From Dokdonella koreensis DS-123 (GTDB taxonomy: Bacteria > Pseudomonadota > Gammaproteobacteria > Xanthomonadales > Rhodanobacteraceae): 64,000 nt of DNA. Of this stretch, positions 63,960 through 64,000 are shown piece by piece; the stretch's first letter is position 1, and each line of letters begins with the position of its first letter. The notes under the pieces are model-generated. The model was not told the DNA's origin, did not search any database, and saw nothing but the letters and a program-made list of their open reading frames with translations. The stretch spans positions 848,686-912,685 of the forward strand of contig NZ_CP015249.1 in the NCBI RefSeq assembly GCF_001632775.1. Direction: 5' to 3'. Made by a program: the position numbers and the translations under genes.

Positions 63960-64000
63960 ATGCTGATTACGCTTCGCCCCCTGCCGAGATCGTCCGATGT
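63960..64000 (+). CDS. start of a gene cut by the window edge
   Basis: An ATG at 63960 is followed by an open frame (MLITLRPLPRSSD) to the end of the window; AGGAA lies about ten bases upstream. From its place behind an ABC permease it could be the partner ATPase or a polysaccharide gene, but 13 codons are too few to tell. It could also be a chance start. Confidence 0.25.
   Translation, partial: MLITLRPLPRSSD

Overview
This window is GC-rich, densely packed bacterial chromosome. The gene content points to a gammaproteobacterium of the Xanthomonadales/Lysobacterales. The signs are a type II secretion cluster in the Xanthomonas xps order (E-F-G-H-I-J-K-L-M-N-D, no C), a metX-metB pair behind a SAM riboswitch, an OxyR with both redox cysteines at the E. 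coli positions, a full-length PurL, and repeated TAGAAT -10-like boxes close to start codons. I saw no tRNA, rRNA, CRISPR array, insertion sequence or prophage.

Layout. 1-722: the end of an MFS transporter and a coupled 40-residue membrane peptide. 836-5617: a methylcitrate-cycle locus, with a citrate synthase carrying an N-terminal HTH domain divergent from prpB, an exported protein, a DUF1003 protein and prpC. 5672-23718 (minus strand): dbpA, tamB and tamA (coupled), a GH17-GT2 glucan synthase fusion, two membrane proteins, rlmM, a deaminase, a Cys-rich lipoprotein, glnS, an acyltransferase and a DUF3253 protein. 23797-27396 (plus): a DUF2007 protein, an EamA transporter, then a perfect palindrome, promoter and SAM-I-type riboswitch ahead of metX-metB. 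27452-28922 (minus): rnk and oxyR. 29277-35588 (plus): an orphan Pycsar-effector-like membrane protein, a 1375-residue membrane protein of unknown function, prmC and a small secreted Cys protein. 35911-39638 (minus): dxs, an MglA-like GTPase and its coupled partner. 39820-46599 (plus): xerD, two tandem dsbC paralogues and purL. 46602-58436: an exosortase-H-associated-type membrane protein and eleven type II secretion genes. 58590-64000: a lipoprotein, a probably highly expressed surface protein, a frameshifted exported protein, a parvulin-like foldase and an ABC export permease.

How the parts work together. Much of the window builds and serves the cell envelope: TamA/TamB for outer-membrane assembly, periplasmic disulfide isomerases, a glucan synthase, the type II secreton, and several lipoproteins and exported proteins that could be its clients or accessories. 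The metabolic units are propionate disposal through methylcitrate, methionine synthesis from O-succinylhomoserine, purine synthesis and isoprenoid precursor synthesis.

The most interesting leads are the HTH-citrate synthase with palindromes at its 5' end facing prpB, the double (palindrome plus riboswitch) control of metX-metB, the 1375-residue membrane protein with an internal TonB-receptor-like motif, the GspE that has lost its zinc tetracysteine, and the orphan Pycsar-effector-like protein. All assignments come from reading the sequence; no database search was run.
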